Source: DAOUJI01 sp965219565 (lineage in GTDB: Bacteria; Chloroflexota; Dehalococcoidia; Lucifugimonadales; JAGWBF01). From it: a DNA stretch of 64,000 bases. The position numbers and the translations under genes are program-made. Shown piece after piece: positions 49,653-58,051 of this stretch. Positions within the stretch are counted from its first letter, which is position 1. The number at the start of each line of letters is the position of its first letter. Location of the stretch: NCBI GenBank assembly GCA_965219565.1, contig OZ244780.1, positions 2,790,001 through 2,854,000 of the forward strand, given 5' to 3'. The notes beneath the pieces are model-generated. The model saw only the letters and a program-made list of their open reading frames with translations, made no database searches and was not told the origin of the DNA.

Positions 49653-50624
49653 TTAGCAACTGTGTTGGACGAGGGAAGGGTTGCTGGTGTGGTTGAGCTG
49701 ATTCCAGGTTGTTCCGTCCCTCAACATGGCGTTGATGATGGTCAACAGCTTACGCATGCAGGCCACCATAGCCACCTTGGAGGGCTTCCCGTTCCCCACC
49801 AACCGTTCATAGAAAGTCTTTATCAGGGGATTGTGGACTCTGGCGCTCATGCCCGCCATGTACAGCGTCCTTCTGACGTTGGCGCGGCCTCCCCAGACGC
49901 TCCGTTTCCCCCTATGGGTCCCACTGTCCCGGTTCAACGGGGCCACTCCCACCAGGGCGGCTATCTCCCTTCGATTGAGGCTGCCCAATTCAGGAAGGGA
50001 CGCCAGAAGGGTCATGCACGACACGCTCCCTATGCCCGGAACGTCTTTGAGCGCCTTCGCTTTCCCCGTCCAAGCCGCGTTCTCCTTGATGAAGTCTTCC
50101 ATCTCCCGGTCCAGGTCCTCCAGCTCCTGGGTGAGATACTGGATGTGCCTCTCAATGCCGCGATGAACAGCCTTGGACGCACGCTTGAGGCGATTGGACT
50201 CAGCGGTTCTCATCTCTACGATCTGCTGTCTGCGCGCCACAAGAGCCTTGAGCCGGGCCGCCTCGGCGTCCGGGAGAGGACGGACCTCAGGCCTCACGGC
50301 GGCGGCGAACCGGGCTATGACCTGGGCGTCCAGGGCGTCGGTCTTGGCAAGTCTGCCTGTGGAGCGGGCGAAGTCCCTTATCTGTCTGGGATTCATCACC
50401 GCCACCGGCATCCGGCGGAGGCCGCAGTCCACCGTGAGGGCCCTCTCAAGGCCGCCTGTGGCCTCCATCACGATGAGGCCCACATCCAACTCCTTGGCCA
50501 AGTCGATCAACTCACCGATCCCGACAGGGTCGTTGGCGAACCTCCCGGTCCGCTCTTGGGGCAATATGTGAACATCCAGGCGCTTGCCGCTTACGTCCAC
50601 TCCCATCACCGCGTCTGCGCTCAT
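49653..50624 (-). CDS. IS110-family transposase, copy B
   Basis: 323 residues from the ATG at 50624, with the same DEDD and Ser motifs as copy A (MGVDVSGKRLDVHILP, KTDALDAQVIARFA, APLNRDSGTHRGKR). The only difference is Met in place of Ile in the segment KVAMVACMRKLL near residue 295. Nothing suggests inactivation. Confidence 0.92.
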   Translation of the reverse strand: MSADAVMGVDVSGKRLDVHILPQERTGRFANDPVGIGELIDLAKELDVGLIVMEATGGLERALTVDCGLRRMPVAVMNPRQIRDFARSTGRLAKTDALDAQVIARFAAAVRPEVRPLPDAEAARLKALVARRQQIVEMRTAESNRLKRASKAVHRGIERHIQYLTQELEDLDREMEDFIKENAAWTGKAKALKDVPGIGSVSCMTLLASLPELGSLNRREIAALVGVAPLNRDSGTHRGKRSVWGGRANVRRTLYMAGMSARVHNPLIKTFYERLVGNGKPSKVAMVACMRKLLTIINAMLRDGTTWNQLNHTSNPSLVQHSC

Positions 50625-50822
50625 GTTGCGTCCACCCCTCTCGCCGCGTCTGTGCTCATCACATCCCCTTCTTGCAGGTCCGGGCTCGTTGACCCTGACA
50701 ACTGTTCGGGCTTTAATGAGCATGGTGCGGCGGCTGACGCTAAAGTTCGGTCTTTAGAGGACCATGATTCCTGCGGCCTGCCGCACCCTGACTCCCACAC
50801 ACTAACACGTCTTCATCACACA
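49655..50822 (-). mobile_element. IS110-family insertion sequence, copy B
   Basis: About 1.17 kb, identical to copy A but for one base. Its flanks differ from those of copy A from 49652 leftward, which fixes the downstream end at the transposase stop. On the right, identity with copy A goes to 50849 because both entered the same REP-like motif. Orientation is the same as copy A. Confidence 0.85.
50625..50822 (-). ncRNA. Candidate bridge RNA of IS110 copy B
   Basis: Identical to 16339-16536. Key segments: AGGAATC at 50772-50766, CTTTAG at 50745-50740 and ACAGTTG at 50705-50699, within the same two stem-closed loops. The left-target match is exact beside this copy too; on the right the flank is CTAATG, so only CTAA fits. 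Confidence 0.65.
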
Positions 50823-50867
50823 AGATTCCTCACACCGCTTCGCGGCGTTCGGAATGACAGTGTGGGC
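50823..50867 (-). repeat. REP-like repeat that is the insertion target of IS110 copy B
   Basis: AGATTCCTCACACCGCTTCG then CGGCGTTCGGAATGACAGTG. Followed by decayed copies with TCTGAATGGCACTGTGGGG and TTCGAATGACAGGGTGGG (50868-50915). Confidence 0.75.
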
Positions 50868-50942
50868 GCCGGTTCTGAATGGCACTGTGGGGAGGGTTCG
50901 AATGACAGGGTGGGAGAGGTTCGGGGAGGCAGCGAGGAGATT

Positions 50943-50971
50943 TTGACTTGGGCAGGCCCAGGTTTGATAAT
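50943..50971 (+). promoter_or_regulatory. Sigma-70 type promoter of the cNMP-binding gene
   Basis: TTGACT (50943-50948), 17-bp spacer, GATAAT (50966-50971), 34 bp before the ATG at 51005. It lies only ~75 bp beyond the REP motif beside IS copy B. Confidence 0.7.
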
Positions 50972-51004
50972 AGGAGCATATACGTCCTCGCAGGTGAATC
51001 GATA

Positions 51005-51502
51005 ATGCCCACCATTGAAGAATCGCTTCGCAATACCAAACTCTTCAGCGGCGTGTCGGCCCCCGATATGAAGGACCTGTTGGAACTGTGCGTTCGGAAG
51101 GAACTGGAACCCGACTCATTCGTACTCACAGAAGGCAAGCCTGTGGAGCGCCTCTGTGTACTGGAATCGGGCCGAGTAGGGCTGCAGATGGACCTGGAGA
51201 GGCCCGACGGGAGCAGCACCGGTCCCACTACGGTCCACAGCGTGGAAGTCGGGGAAGCATTCGGTTGGTCGGCGCTGGTCCCGCCTTACCTGAGCACTTT
51301 GACTGCCATCGCCGTGGAACCGTCGACAGTCATCGCCATTGACGCCGGGCAACTCAGGGCGGCGCTGGACTCCCACCATTCCATGGGCTACCAGGTGATG
51401 TCCAACATCGCCGTCCTAATCGCCGAACGCCTGCATGACACCAGGGAAGCCCTGGCCTATCATCGCAGTTGGGTGGAATACATGGAGCGGCAGTCCGACT
51501 GA
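51005..51502 (+). CDS. Cyclic-nucleotide-binding-domain protein without HTH
   Basis: 165 residues from ATG 51005. Crp-like beta roll: LFSGVSAPDMKDLLELCVRK (about 12-31), FVLTEGKPVERLCVLESGRVGL (about 39-60), VEVGEAFGWSALVPPYLSTLTAIAVEPS (about 80-107). The phosphate-binding cassette reads GEAFGWSALVPP rather than GExxGExxLL..RxA, so cyclic nucleotide binding is uncertain. It ends after the C helix with no DNA-binding domain, as in stand-alone sensor subunits. Confidence 0.8.
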   Translation: MPTIEESLRNTKLFSGVSAPDMKDLLELCVRKELEPDSFVLTEGKPVERLCVLESGRVGLQMDLERPDGSSTGPTTVHSVEVGEAFGWSALVPPYLSTLTAIAVEPSTVIAIDAGQLRAALDSHHSMGYQVMSNIAVLIAERLHDTREALAYHRSWVEYMERQSD

Positions 51503-51539
51503 CCAGACTGCCGCCGTCACCGTTTCTTAGTTCGCGGCC

Positions 51540-52007
51540 CTATCCCGCCAGCTTTTCCACTTCCGCCAGGATGTCCCTGGGGTCCGGTAGGGTCCCCGCC
51601 TCGTATTCCTGGAAGAACCGGACGATCCCTTCTTTGTCAACGATGATGACAGCGCGCTGCGGGGCGCCCCTCTCACCGTTCCAAAGCCCGTAGGACTTGC
51701 ACATCTCACCGTGAGGGTGGAAGTCTGACAGCAGGGGATAGGTGATGTTCCCCAGGCTGGAAGAGAAGGCCCGGTGGGCCGGAAGACTGTCGCAGCTAAT
51801 GCCCAGCACCTGGGCATCTTTCTCCTCGAACAGGGGATTCGCCATCCTGAACGAGGAGACCTGGTTGGTTCAACCGCCTGTGAAGTCGAAAACGTGGAAG
51901 GAGAGGACCACCAGCTTGTTGCCCTTGTAGTCGCTCAACTTGATGGTGTCCCCTGTGTGGGCCGGAAGGCTGAAGTCCGGCGCTGCCTGGCCTACCTCGA
52001 CCGCCAT
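51540..52007 (-). CDS. Peroxiredoxin-family selenoprotein (Sec at peroxidatic position)
   Basis: 155 residues if TGA at 51870-51872 (codon 46) is selenocysteine. The ATG at 52007 has GGAGG six bases upstream. N-terminal half: MAVEVGQAAPDFSLPAHTGD, then VVLSFHVFDFTGGUTNQVSS, where Sec aligns with the peroxidatic Cys (T-x-x-C/U motif, FTGVC in the neighbouring gene). After the UGA the frame goes on with FRMANPLFEEKDAQVLGISC and the rest of an AhpC/TSA domain (HPHGEMCKSYG, RAVIIVDKEGIV). Without Sec decoding only a domainless fragment from 51845 would exist. The second conserved Cys lies in GISCDS (about 70). It reduces peroxides in the cytoplasm. Confidence 0.88.
51842..51864 (-). promoter_or_regulatory. 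Candidate bacterial SECIS hairpin of the peroxiredoxin selenoprotein
   Basis: Minus strand: UCCU-CGUUC-AGGA (51857-51845) with an outer CCA/UGG pair separated by a 4-nt bulge (GGUC). The loop starts 16 nt after the UGA and has G at its second base, as in bacterial SECIS elements. Judged by eye. Confidence 0.55.
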
Positions 52008-52034
52008 GCTGGCCTCCGTATCATTGGACTTGAC

Positions 52035-52505
52035 TTAGAGATTGCTGACCGCTTGCCTAACCTCATCGTAGTCGGGCTCGTTGGCGGGAGAGTCGCCTAC
52101 CCATGTGTACTGGACCACTCCGTTGCCGTCGATGACAAAAACGGCCCTCTTACATGCCACATACCCTTCCAGCCCGGCCAGGTTCGGAAGGGGTACATCG
52201 TAGGCGTTTGCCGCTTCCCTGTTGAAGTCGCTGAGCAGGGGGAAGTTGAGGTTGTTCTGGTCGGCGAACACCTTTTGCGAAAAGGGAGGGTCTACGCTGA
52301 CGCCCAGCACCTGGGCATTGAGTGAGTTGAACTGCTCCAGGCGGTCTCTGAAGGTGCACATCTCCGTAGTGCAAACACCAGTGAAGGCGCCAGGGAAGAA
52401 TGCAAGCACCACGTTTTGACCTTTGAAATCATTCAGGTCCCTGGCCTGGCGGTCCTGGTCATACAGCTTGAAATGGGGAGCCGGCTGGCCGACTTCTACG
52501 CTCAT
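52035..52505 (-). CDS. Peroxiredoxin (AhpC/TSA family, Cys form)
   Basis: 156 residues from ATG 52505 (an in-frame longer start at 52568 adds no family sequence). Peroxidatic Cys in FFPGAFTGVCTTEMCTFRD (about 38-56), and LGVSVDPPFSQKVFADQNNLNFPLLSDFN, which is typical of AhpE/1-Cys-like or atypical 2-Cys peroxiredoxins. It lies 28 bp upstream of the selenocysteine homologue on the same strand, probably co-transcribed. Confidence 0.93.
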   Translation of the reverse strand: MSVEVGQPAPHFKLYDQDRQARDLNDFKGQNVVLAFFPGAFTGVCTTEMCTFRDRLEQFNSLNAQVLGVSVDPPFSQKVFADQNNLNFPLLSDFNREAANAYDVPLPNLAGLEGYVACKRAVFVIDGNGVVQYTWVGDSPANEPDYDEVRQAVSNL

Positions 52506-52655
52506 GGTTACGCTCCTGCTCAAAGCACCTCTCCGCTGGATAGGCGCCGGGATGGGGCCGCCGAACATTATAGACCAATAAGCGCTCCCGTTCTATAGAA
52601 GCCGAGGGGGCAGTAGATATGGGGCGGGAGCAAACAGCCGCTTGTAGTGCAGTGG

Positions 52656-54425
52656 TTACCGTTCCAAGTCCCGCTTGCGGAGGACCTCTTCTTCCATCCT
52701 GGCCAGAAGGTCGTCCAGGGACATGGCCCCTAGGTTCTCTTCGCTTCTCAAGCGCACGGAAGCGGCGGCGTTCTCCACTTCCCGGTCTCCCACCACCAGC
52801 ATGTAGGGGGTTTTCTGGGTCTGGGCATTGCGAATCTTGAGGTTCATGCGTTCGCTGCGGGAGTCTACGTTGACCCTGAAACCCCGCTCGGTAAGCCTTT
52901 CCTTCACCTGGTTGGCGTAGTCAACATGCCGGTCGGCGATGGGTATGACCACGGCCTGCACCGGAGCCAGCCATAGCGGGAAGGCGCCGCTGTAATGCTC
53001 AATGAGGACGCCCAGAAACCGCTCCATAGAGCCCAGTATCGCCCTATGCACCATGTAGGGTTGCCGCCTCTCGCCGTCGGAGGATTCGTAGGTCAGGGCA
53101 AAGCGTTCTGGAAGGTTGAAGTCGAATTGGAACGTCGAGCATTGCCACTCGCGGCCGATGGCGTCTCGAATCATTACGTCAATCTTGGGGCCGTAGAATG
53201 CGCCGCCGCCCTCATCCACGGCATAGGCAATTCCCTTGGCGTCCAAGGCCGAGGCCAGGGACTTCTCGGCGTGGTCCCACAGCTCCGGGTCGCCCACGTA
53301 CTTCTCCGGCCTGGTGGACAGGTAGATGCGGCGGTCTTCGAAGCCAAAGGTGTCCAGCAACTCAAAAGCCAGGTCCAGGATTCCCATTACTTCCGACTCC
53401 ACCTGGTCCGGTGTGCAGAAGATGTGAGCGTCGTCCTGGGTGAAACCCCGCACCCTCATCAGCCCGTGGAGGACTCCGCTGCGTTCGTAGCGGTACACGG
53501 TCCCCAGTTCTCCCAGGCGCATGGGGAGGTCACGGTAGCTCCGCAGGTCCGAGCGGTAGACCATTATGTGGAAGGGGCAGTTCATGGGCTTCATGAAGTA
53601 GTCCTGACCGTCCACGTCCATTGGTGAGTACATATTGTCCGAGTAGAAGTCCAGGTGTCCGCTGGTCTGCCACAGCCGAGACCGGCCCACGTGGGGAGTG
53701 TACACAACCTCGTAACCGTGCCTGTAATGAAGTTCCCTCCAGTAGTCCTCCACGATGGCGCGGACCCTGCCGCCTTTGGGATGCCATACAATCAGCCCCG
53801 GCCCCAGCTCCTCGTGAGTGGAGAAGAGGTCCAGCTCCCTTCCCAGCCGCCTGTGGTCCCGTTTGGCGGCCTCTTCCAGGCGGTGAAGATGATCGTCGAG
53901 GGCTTCCTGGCTCTCGAACGCGGCGCCGTAGATGCGCTGGAGCATGGGGCGGTGTTCGTCGCCCCTCCAATATGCTCCGGCCACCGAGAGGAGCTTGAAG
54001 GCGGATATTTGCCCGGTGGACTCTATGTGCGGCCCCTGGCACAGGTCGGTGAAGCTCCCGTGACGGTACACGGACAGCTCCTCATCGGCCGGGATTTCGT
54101 CTATGAGCTCCAGCTTGAAGGGTTGGTCCGAGGAGACGTCTTTAGCTTCTTCGCGGCTGAGGACTTGTCGCAAGAAGGGGAAGTCTGAGTCAATGCGGTC
54201 CCGCATAACGGCCTCAATGCGCTCCAGGTCCTCTGGAGTGAAGGGACGGTCCACCTGAAAGTCGTAGTAGAACCCGTCATCGGTGGGAGGGCCGATGCCG
54301 ACCTTAGCTTCAGGAAACAGTTCCACGACGGCGTCGGCCATGACGTGAGCGGCCGAGTGGCGCATGCGGTATCTCAGGTTTCCCAATTCCTCTTCCGTGT
54401 GGTTGTGGCTGTGCATTTCAGACAT
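52656..54425 (-). CDS. thrS: Threonyl-tRNA synthetase without the TGS domain
   Basis: 589 residues, shorter than the usual 640 because the N-terminal TGS domain is missing: it starts directly at the editing (SAD) domain. Seen: MRHSAAHVMADAVVELFP (about 20-37, HxxxH), TDLCQGPHIESTGQ (about 121-134, editing Cys), then class II motifs: motif 2 YRYERSGVLHGLMRVRGFTQDDAHIF (about 320-345), zinc site with MNCPFH and QFDFNLPERF. The anticodon-binding domain (about 480-589) starts APVQAVVIPIADRHVDYA. It should still charge tRNA-Thr and edit Ser-tRNA. No T-box leader is seen in the 127-bp upstream gap. Confidence 0.94.
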   Translation of the reverse strand: MSEMHSHNHTEEELGNLRYRMRHSAAHVMADAVVELFPEAKVGIGPPTDDGFYYDFQVDRPFTPEDLERIEAVMRDRIDSDFPFLRQVLSREEAKDVSSDQPFKLELIDEIPADEELSVYRHGSFTDLCQGPHIESTGQISAFKLLSVAGAYWRGDEHRPMLQRIYGAAFESQEALDDHLHRLEEAAKRDHRRLGRELDLFSTHEELGPGLIVWHPKGGRVRAIVEDYWRELHYRHGYEVVYTPHVGRSRLWQTSGHLDFYSDNMYSPMDVDGQDYFMKPMNCPFHIMVYRSDLRSYRDLPMRLGELGTVYRYERSGVLHGLMRVRGFTQDDAHIFCTPDQVESEVMGILDLAFELLDTFGFEDRRIYLSTRPEKYVGDPELWDHAEKSLASALDAKGIAYAVDEGGGAFYGPKIDVMIRDAIGREWQCSTFQFDFNLPERFALTYESSDGERRQPYMVHRAILGSMERFLGVLIEHYSGAFPLWLAPVQAVVIPIADRHVDYANQVKERLTERGFRVNVDSRSERMNLKIRNAQTQKTPYMLVVGDREVENAAASVRLRSEENLGAMSLDDLLARMEEEVLRKRDLER

Positions 54426-54552
54426 GTCTTGATTCGGCGTTTCTTCAGGAATTTCAGGCGAGGGCGCAGCCCTGCCAGGGGTTCAAGTATAGCATAGGGG
54501 CAAGGCAGTTAGACGCGCGGAACCTGCCGCCGCCTTTCGTTGCGGAGCGGGT

Positions 54553-55581
54553 TCAGGGGATGGCGGAGAGGGACCTAGGCCATCCAGGGGCGTCTGCGAC
54601 GGTGCATTCTCCGGCCTGTTTGTCTTCCCGCAGGGCCTTGAATATGGGGTAGCCCAGGATTCCGTCTTCGGTGAACTCGCCGTACTCGACCTGGCAGACC
54701 TGCTCGGGGCGGCACCAGAAGATGAACTTGGGGATTGCTGGCATGGAGCGGAAGGGACAGTCCTCTATGTGGGAGGCCTGGAGCGTTGACGAAAGCTCTT
54801 TGGCTGCCTGCTTAGGAACTCCCTCGGACACCTGGCCGACGTAACGAAAGCTCCCGTCCTCATCATAGAGGCCCAGTAGGAGTGACACGAAAGGCTGGTC
54901 CTTGCGTACACCGCCTACAGAGGCCCCTCCGCCGAACGTGTACCCTCCGATTACGAACTCGGACTCTCTTACGCGTTTCACCTTGAGCCAGTCTCGGCTG
55001 CGCCTTCCCGGAAGGTACAAGCTGGACTTCTCCTTGGCCAGAATGCCCTCGAGGCCTAGTTCGCAGGTGGCGTGGAAGAAGGACTTGCCGTCGTTCTCGA
55101 TGTAGTCGGACTGTTGGGCGATCTCGTTGGGCGCCAACAGGTCGTTCAAAAGGTCTTTGCGCCTAATCAGAGGCAGCCCCATGACAGGTTGAAAGCCGGA
55201 GTAAAGGAGGTCAAAGGCGATGAAGTGGACGGGGTTGCTGCGGCTCCCTCTGCCGGTTGGCAGTCCCAAGCGACGTTCAATGCTCAGATAGTTGGGGTGT
55301 CCGCGGTCATCGAGGCACACCAACTCACCGTCCAGGATTACGCCGTCCCCTTTGATTTGTCGGGGGAGCTTGGAAAGCTCGGGGAACTGTCGAGTAATGT
55401 CGCGGGAGTTGCGGTCCAGCAGCTTCAGGGCGCCGTTGTGGACAAGAGCCAACGCGCGGATGCCGTCCCACTTGAGTTCGAAGAGATGATCGGAAGAGTC
55501 GAAAGGGCTATGGGCAAGACGGGCCAACATGGGCCTCAGGGTCTGTGGGAGGGTCCCAGAGACTGCTTGCCGAAGCGACAT
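54553..55581 (-). CDS. ATP-dependent DNA ligase (LigD-type ligase domain)
   Basis: 342 residues. Adenylation domain: FELKWDGIRALALVHNG (Lys nucleophile in KWDG, about 40), ILDGELVCLDDRG (about 81-93), HFIAFDLLYSGF (about 118), GILAKEKSSLYLPGRRSRDWLKVK (about 180-203). OB-fold domain follows with GGASVGGVRKDQ and WCRPEQVCQVEYGEFTEDG (about 289-307). This is the ligase part of LigD found alone; no Ku or polymerase domain is adjacent. Divergent from the SOS gene at 55804, so a shared control region is possible. Confidence 0.92.
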   Translation of the reverse strand: MSLRQAVSGTLPQTLRPMLARLAHSPFDSSDHLFELKWDGIRALALVHNGALKLLDRNSRDITRQFPELSKLPRQIKGDGVILDGELVCLDDRGHPNYLSIERRLGLPTGRGSRSNPVHFIAFDLLYSGFQPVMGLPLIRRKDLLNDLLAPNEIAQQSDYIENDGKSFFHATCELGLEGILAKEKSSLYLPGRRSRDWLKVKRVRESEFVIGGYTFGGGASVGGVRKDQPFVSLLLGLYDEDGSFRYVGQVSEGVPKQAAKELSSTLQASHIEDCPFRSMPAIPKFIFWCRPEQVCQVEYGEFTEDGILGYPIFKALREDKQAGECTVADAPGWPRSLSAIP

Positions 55582-55658
55582 GCCCCAAGAGTATACATAA
55601 CGAAAGGTTCACGTCAACCTAGTCTCGCTTCCGGGTCGACAGCGCTGACATCTGTTCG

Positions 55659-55687
55659 TTGACTATAGAACATTTGTGCGATACGAT
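55659..55687 (+). promoter_or_regulatory. Promoter with LexA box of the ImuB-like gene
   Basis: TTGACT (55659-55664), 17-bp spacer, TACGAT (55682-55687). Between them AGAAC-ATTT-GTGCG (55667-55680) matches the LexA box consensus seen at 14787 and 23705. Confidence 0.7.
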
Positions 55688-55803
55688 GGGATTATGTCAT
55701 ATCCGGAGCAATATGGATGAGACGAATGGGCTTAGAGTCAACAGCGCCCCACATCGGAACGTCCCGCACTGGGCCTCCCGGCGGCAGAGCGAACATAGCC
55801 TGT

Positions 55804-56970
55804 ATGATCATAACCCACCTCCCCGTCAAGGAGGAGTTGAGGCGGCGTCCCGACCTGCGTCACAAGCCGGTCATTGTGACTGCCCGCTCCGAGAGAGGCC
55901 CCGTGGTCCTGGACAGGTCCCCGGAAGCGGTGGGAGTCATTGCCGGGATGCCTTTGTCCGAGGCGCTGTCCCGCTGCGAGGGCGCCGCTCTCATAGAGGC
56001 CGACGAGGCGCATTACCGGGATGTCTTTGACGGCGTGGTGACGGGATTGCTTCAAAGAAGCCCCCTGGTGGAAAGATCGGACCCCGACTGCGCCTACGTG
56101 GACATCCAGGGCTTGGAGACCGTTTACGGCGATGAGGCCGGGACCATCTCGGCCTTGCTGAGAGCGGCCCCTGATGAGCTGCACCCCCGGATTGGATTGG
56201 CTGAGTCCAAGTTCACCGCCTACGTGGCGGCTGTCATGAGCCAGCCGGGCGGGGCTACAAAAGCGCCTGAAGACGCAGCGGAGTTCCTGAAGGACCTGCC
56301 GGTGGACTTTCTGCCGATGAGCTGGGAAAACAAGTCAAGGCTCCGCCGCTTCGGTCTCCTGACCATGGGTCAGGTGGCGGCCCTGTCCGTGGGGTCTCTC
56401 CAGGCCCAGTTCGGTCTTGAGGGCAAGACGGCGTGGGAGCTCTCCAACGGAATCGACTCCAGTTGGCTGACACCTGTAGGACAAGAAGAGGAGGTCAGCG
56501 AATATGCGGCCTTCCCGTCGCCAACGGTCACTCTGCGCACTATAGTTCCCGTGGTGGACATGCTGCTGGGAAGGACCTTAGCCCATCCGGCGGTGCGGGG
56601 CAGGTATGTGCGAGGCGTCACTATGGAGTCCAAGGTGCTCCACAAACCCACCTGGACGAGAAACTTTACATTCAAGAGCCCTGTCAACAACCGGGGCAGG
56701 GCCCTGGCGGTCCTCAAGTCGGGCCTGGAAGCGTCCGACATACCGGGGCCTCTGGAGGACATGAGGCTGACCCTTTCCGGAGTGACCGGGGAGTCGGGCG
56801 TGCAGGCGAGCCTATTTGCAGGAATCAGAAAGCAAGAGCAGCTCCGTGAGATGATGCGTCACCTGGAGATTCGGCTGAGGCGCCAGCCTCCCATCTACAA
56901 GGTAATGGAGTTGGAGCCGTGGTCAAGAATTCCAGAACGAAGAAGCGCCCTGGTCAGATTCGAGCCCTGA
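55804..56970 (+). CDS. ImuB-like inactive Y-family polymerase
   Basis: 388 residues from the ATG at 55804 (MIITHLPVKEELRRRPDLRH is the typical start; the ATG at 55717 adds a 29-residue extension not expected in the family). Palm and fingers read PVIVTARSERGPVVLDRS and ADEAHYRDVFDGVVTGLL, thumb/HhH region LRRFGLLTMGQVAALSVGSLQ (about 180-200). The catalytic Asp of motif 1 and the Asp-Glu pair of motif 3 are not conserved (HLPVKEEL; YVDIQGLETV), as in ImuB, which acts with ImuA and DnaE2 in mutagenic repair. SOS-box promoter. Its frame overlaps the next gene by 52 bp. Confidence 0.82.
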   Translation: MIITHLPVKEELRRRPDLRHKPVIVTARSERGPVVLDRSPEAVGVIAGMPLSEALSRCEGAALIEADEAHYRDVFDGVVTGLLQRSPLVERSDPDCAYVDIQGLETVYGDEAGTISALLRAAPDELHPRIGLAESKFTAYVAAVMSQPGGATKAPEDAAEFLKDLPVDFLPMSWENKSRLRRFGLLTMGQVAALSVGSLQAQFGLEGKTAWELSNGIDSSWLTPVGQEEEVSEYAAFPSPTVTLRTIVPVVDMLLGRTLAHPAVRGRYVRGVTMESKVLHKPTWTRNFTFKSPVNNRGRALAVLKSGLEASDIPGPLEDMRLTLSGVTGESGVQASLFAGIRKQEQLREMMRHLEIRLRRQPPIYKVMELEPWSRIPERRSALVRFEP

Positions 56971-57206
56971 ATCTGCCGGACAGGGTGGAGGTGGAAGAGG
57001 ATGATGAGGGCGTTCCTATAGCGGTGGGCCTGGGTCCCAGGAGGCGTAAAGTGGCCTCCATCGAGGACGTGTGGGAGGTGGAGGACGAGTGGTGGCGGCC
57101 CAGGCCCATATCCCGCAGGTACTTCCAGGCGCTCCTGGACGAAGGCCCTCAGGTGACTCTCTTCCGAGACAAGGTGGACGGCCTCTGGTATAAGCAGCGG
57201 GCCTGA
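56919..57206 (+). CDS. DUF6504-type protein
   Basis: 95 residues. A basic N-terminal tail, then VEVEEDDEGVPIAVGLGPRRRKVASIEDVWEVEDEWW (about 23-59) and YFQALLDEGPQVTLFRDKVDGLWYKQ (about 68-93). The family is usually found after ImuB-like genes. It overlaps its partner by 52 bp, so coordinated expression is likely. Function not known; a role in damage tolerance is inferred. Confidence 0.8.
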   Translation: MVKNSRTKKRPGQIRALNLPDRVEVEEDDEGVPIAVGLGPRRRKVASIEDVWEVEDEWWRPRPISRRYFQALLDEGPQVTLFRDKVDGLWYKQRA

Positions 57207-57231
57207 CTTTTCTTGTGCAACGTTCATTCGG

Positions 57232-57253
57232 GCGCCCGTGTTCAACCGGGCGC
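57232..57253 (+). terminator. Hairpin after the SOS cassette
   Basis: GCGCCCG (57232-57238), loop TGTTCAAC, CGGGCGC (57247-57253), then TCGTTGTGTT. Confidence 0.65.
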
Positions 57254-57315
57254 TCGTTGTGTTGAACGACGTCTTATATCCTTATGGGTGGCTGGCGGGC
57301 CTTGGGTGAAGTAGA

Positions 57316-58026
57316 ATGCGGCCCGTGGACGCCAAGCAGGAAATAAGAATCCGCGTGTGGGACCGGCTCAAAGCGGAGGGCGCATCGGCGTTTCCCGGGG
57401 CCCGGGGCCGCATTCCCAACTTCGTAGGCGCCGCCGCGGCTGCCGAGACGCTGGCCGGGCTGGACGTATGGCAGAAAGCCCGGACGCTCAAGTGCAACCC
57501 CGACATGCCCCAGAGACCCGTCCGCAAGCGAGCCCTGGAAGAGGGCAAGGTGCTCTACATGCCCGTCCCGCGCCTGACCAGCGAAGAGTGTTTCCTGGAG
57601 TTGGACCCTGCCCGGATAGAGGACATCTCCTTCGCAAGCTCCATCAAAGGAGCATTCAAGCTGGGGCGTCCGGTGCATCCCAGGGACATGGCCAAGATAG
57701 ACCTCATAGTATGTGGGGCTGTCGCCGCCCGGCCCGACGGGTCTCGTTTGGGGAAGGGAGGCGGCTACTCAGACCTGGAATATGCCCTGGCCCTGTCTCT
57801 GGGACTGATTTCGCACGAGACTCCGGTGACGACCACTGTCCATCCCATCCAGGTGGTGGACGCACCGATTCCCATGACACGCCACGACTTGTCGTTGGAC
57901 TACGTTGTGACTCCAGAGGAAGTGATTCGGTGCACTCCGTCCCATCCCCGTCCCGTGGGGATTTATCCCGAGGAGCTGGGGGATAAACGGGATGAGATAC
58001 CTATCCTGAGGACTTTGACAGACTGA
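57316..58026 (+). CDS. 5-formyltetrahydrofolate cyclo-ligase family protein
   Basis: 236 residues. It converts 5-formyl-THF to 5,10-methenyl-THF with ATP. Seen: KQEIRIRVWDRLKAEGASAF at the start, VLYMPVPRL (about 72-80), VCGAVAARPDGSRLGKGGGYSDLEYAL (about 132-158; the GxGGGYYD-like loop reads GKGGGYSDLE) and VTTTVHPIQVVD. The form with GYSDLE is that of MTHFSD-like relatives. ATG at 57316. Upstream hairpin ends the previous unit. Confidence 0.88.
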   Translation: MRPVDAKQEIRIRVWDRLKAEGASAFPGARGRIPNFVGAAAAAETLAGLDVWQKARTLKCNPDMPQRPVRKRALEEGKVLYMPVPRLTSEECFLELDPARIEDISFASSIKGAFKLGRPVHPRDMAKIDLIVCGAVAARPDGSRLGKGGGYSDLEYALALSLGLISHETPVTTTVHPIQVVDAPIPMTRHDLSLDYVVTPEEVIRCTPSHPRPVGIYPEELGDKRDEIPILRTLTD

Positions 58027-58051
58027 ACTTCCCAGGCAAGGGGGACGCTCG

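Noticed and set aside
51540..51845. 101-residue peroxiredoxin fragment as a pseudogene
   Set aside because: The upstream half is intact with its own start, and the TGA is at the peroxidatic position, so Sec decoding explains it better.
54426..54552. T-box leader for thrS
   Set aside because: The gap is only 127 bp and has no TGGNACCGCG-like box.
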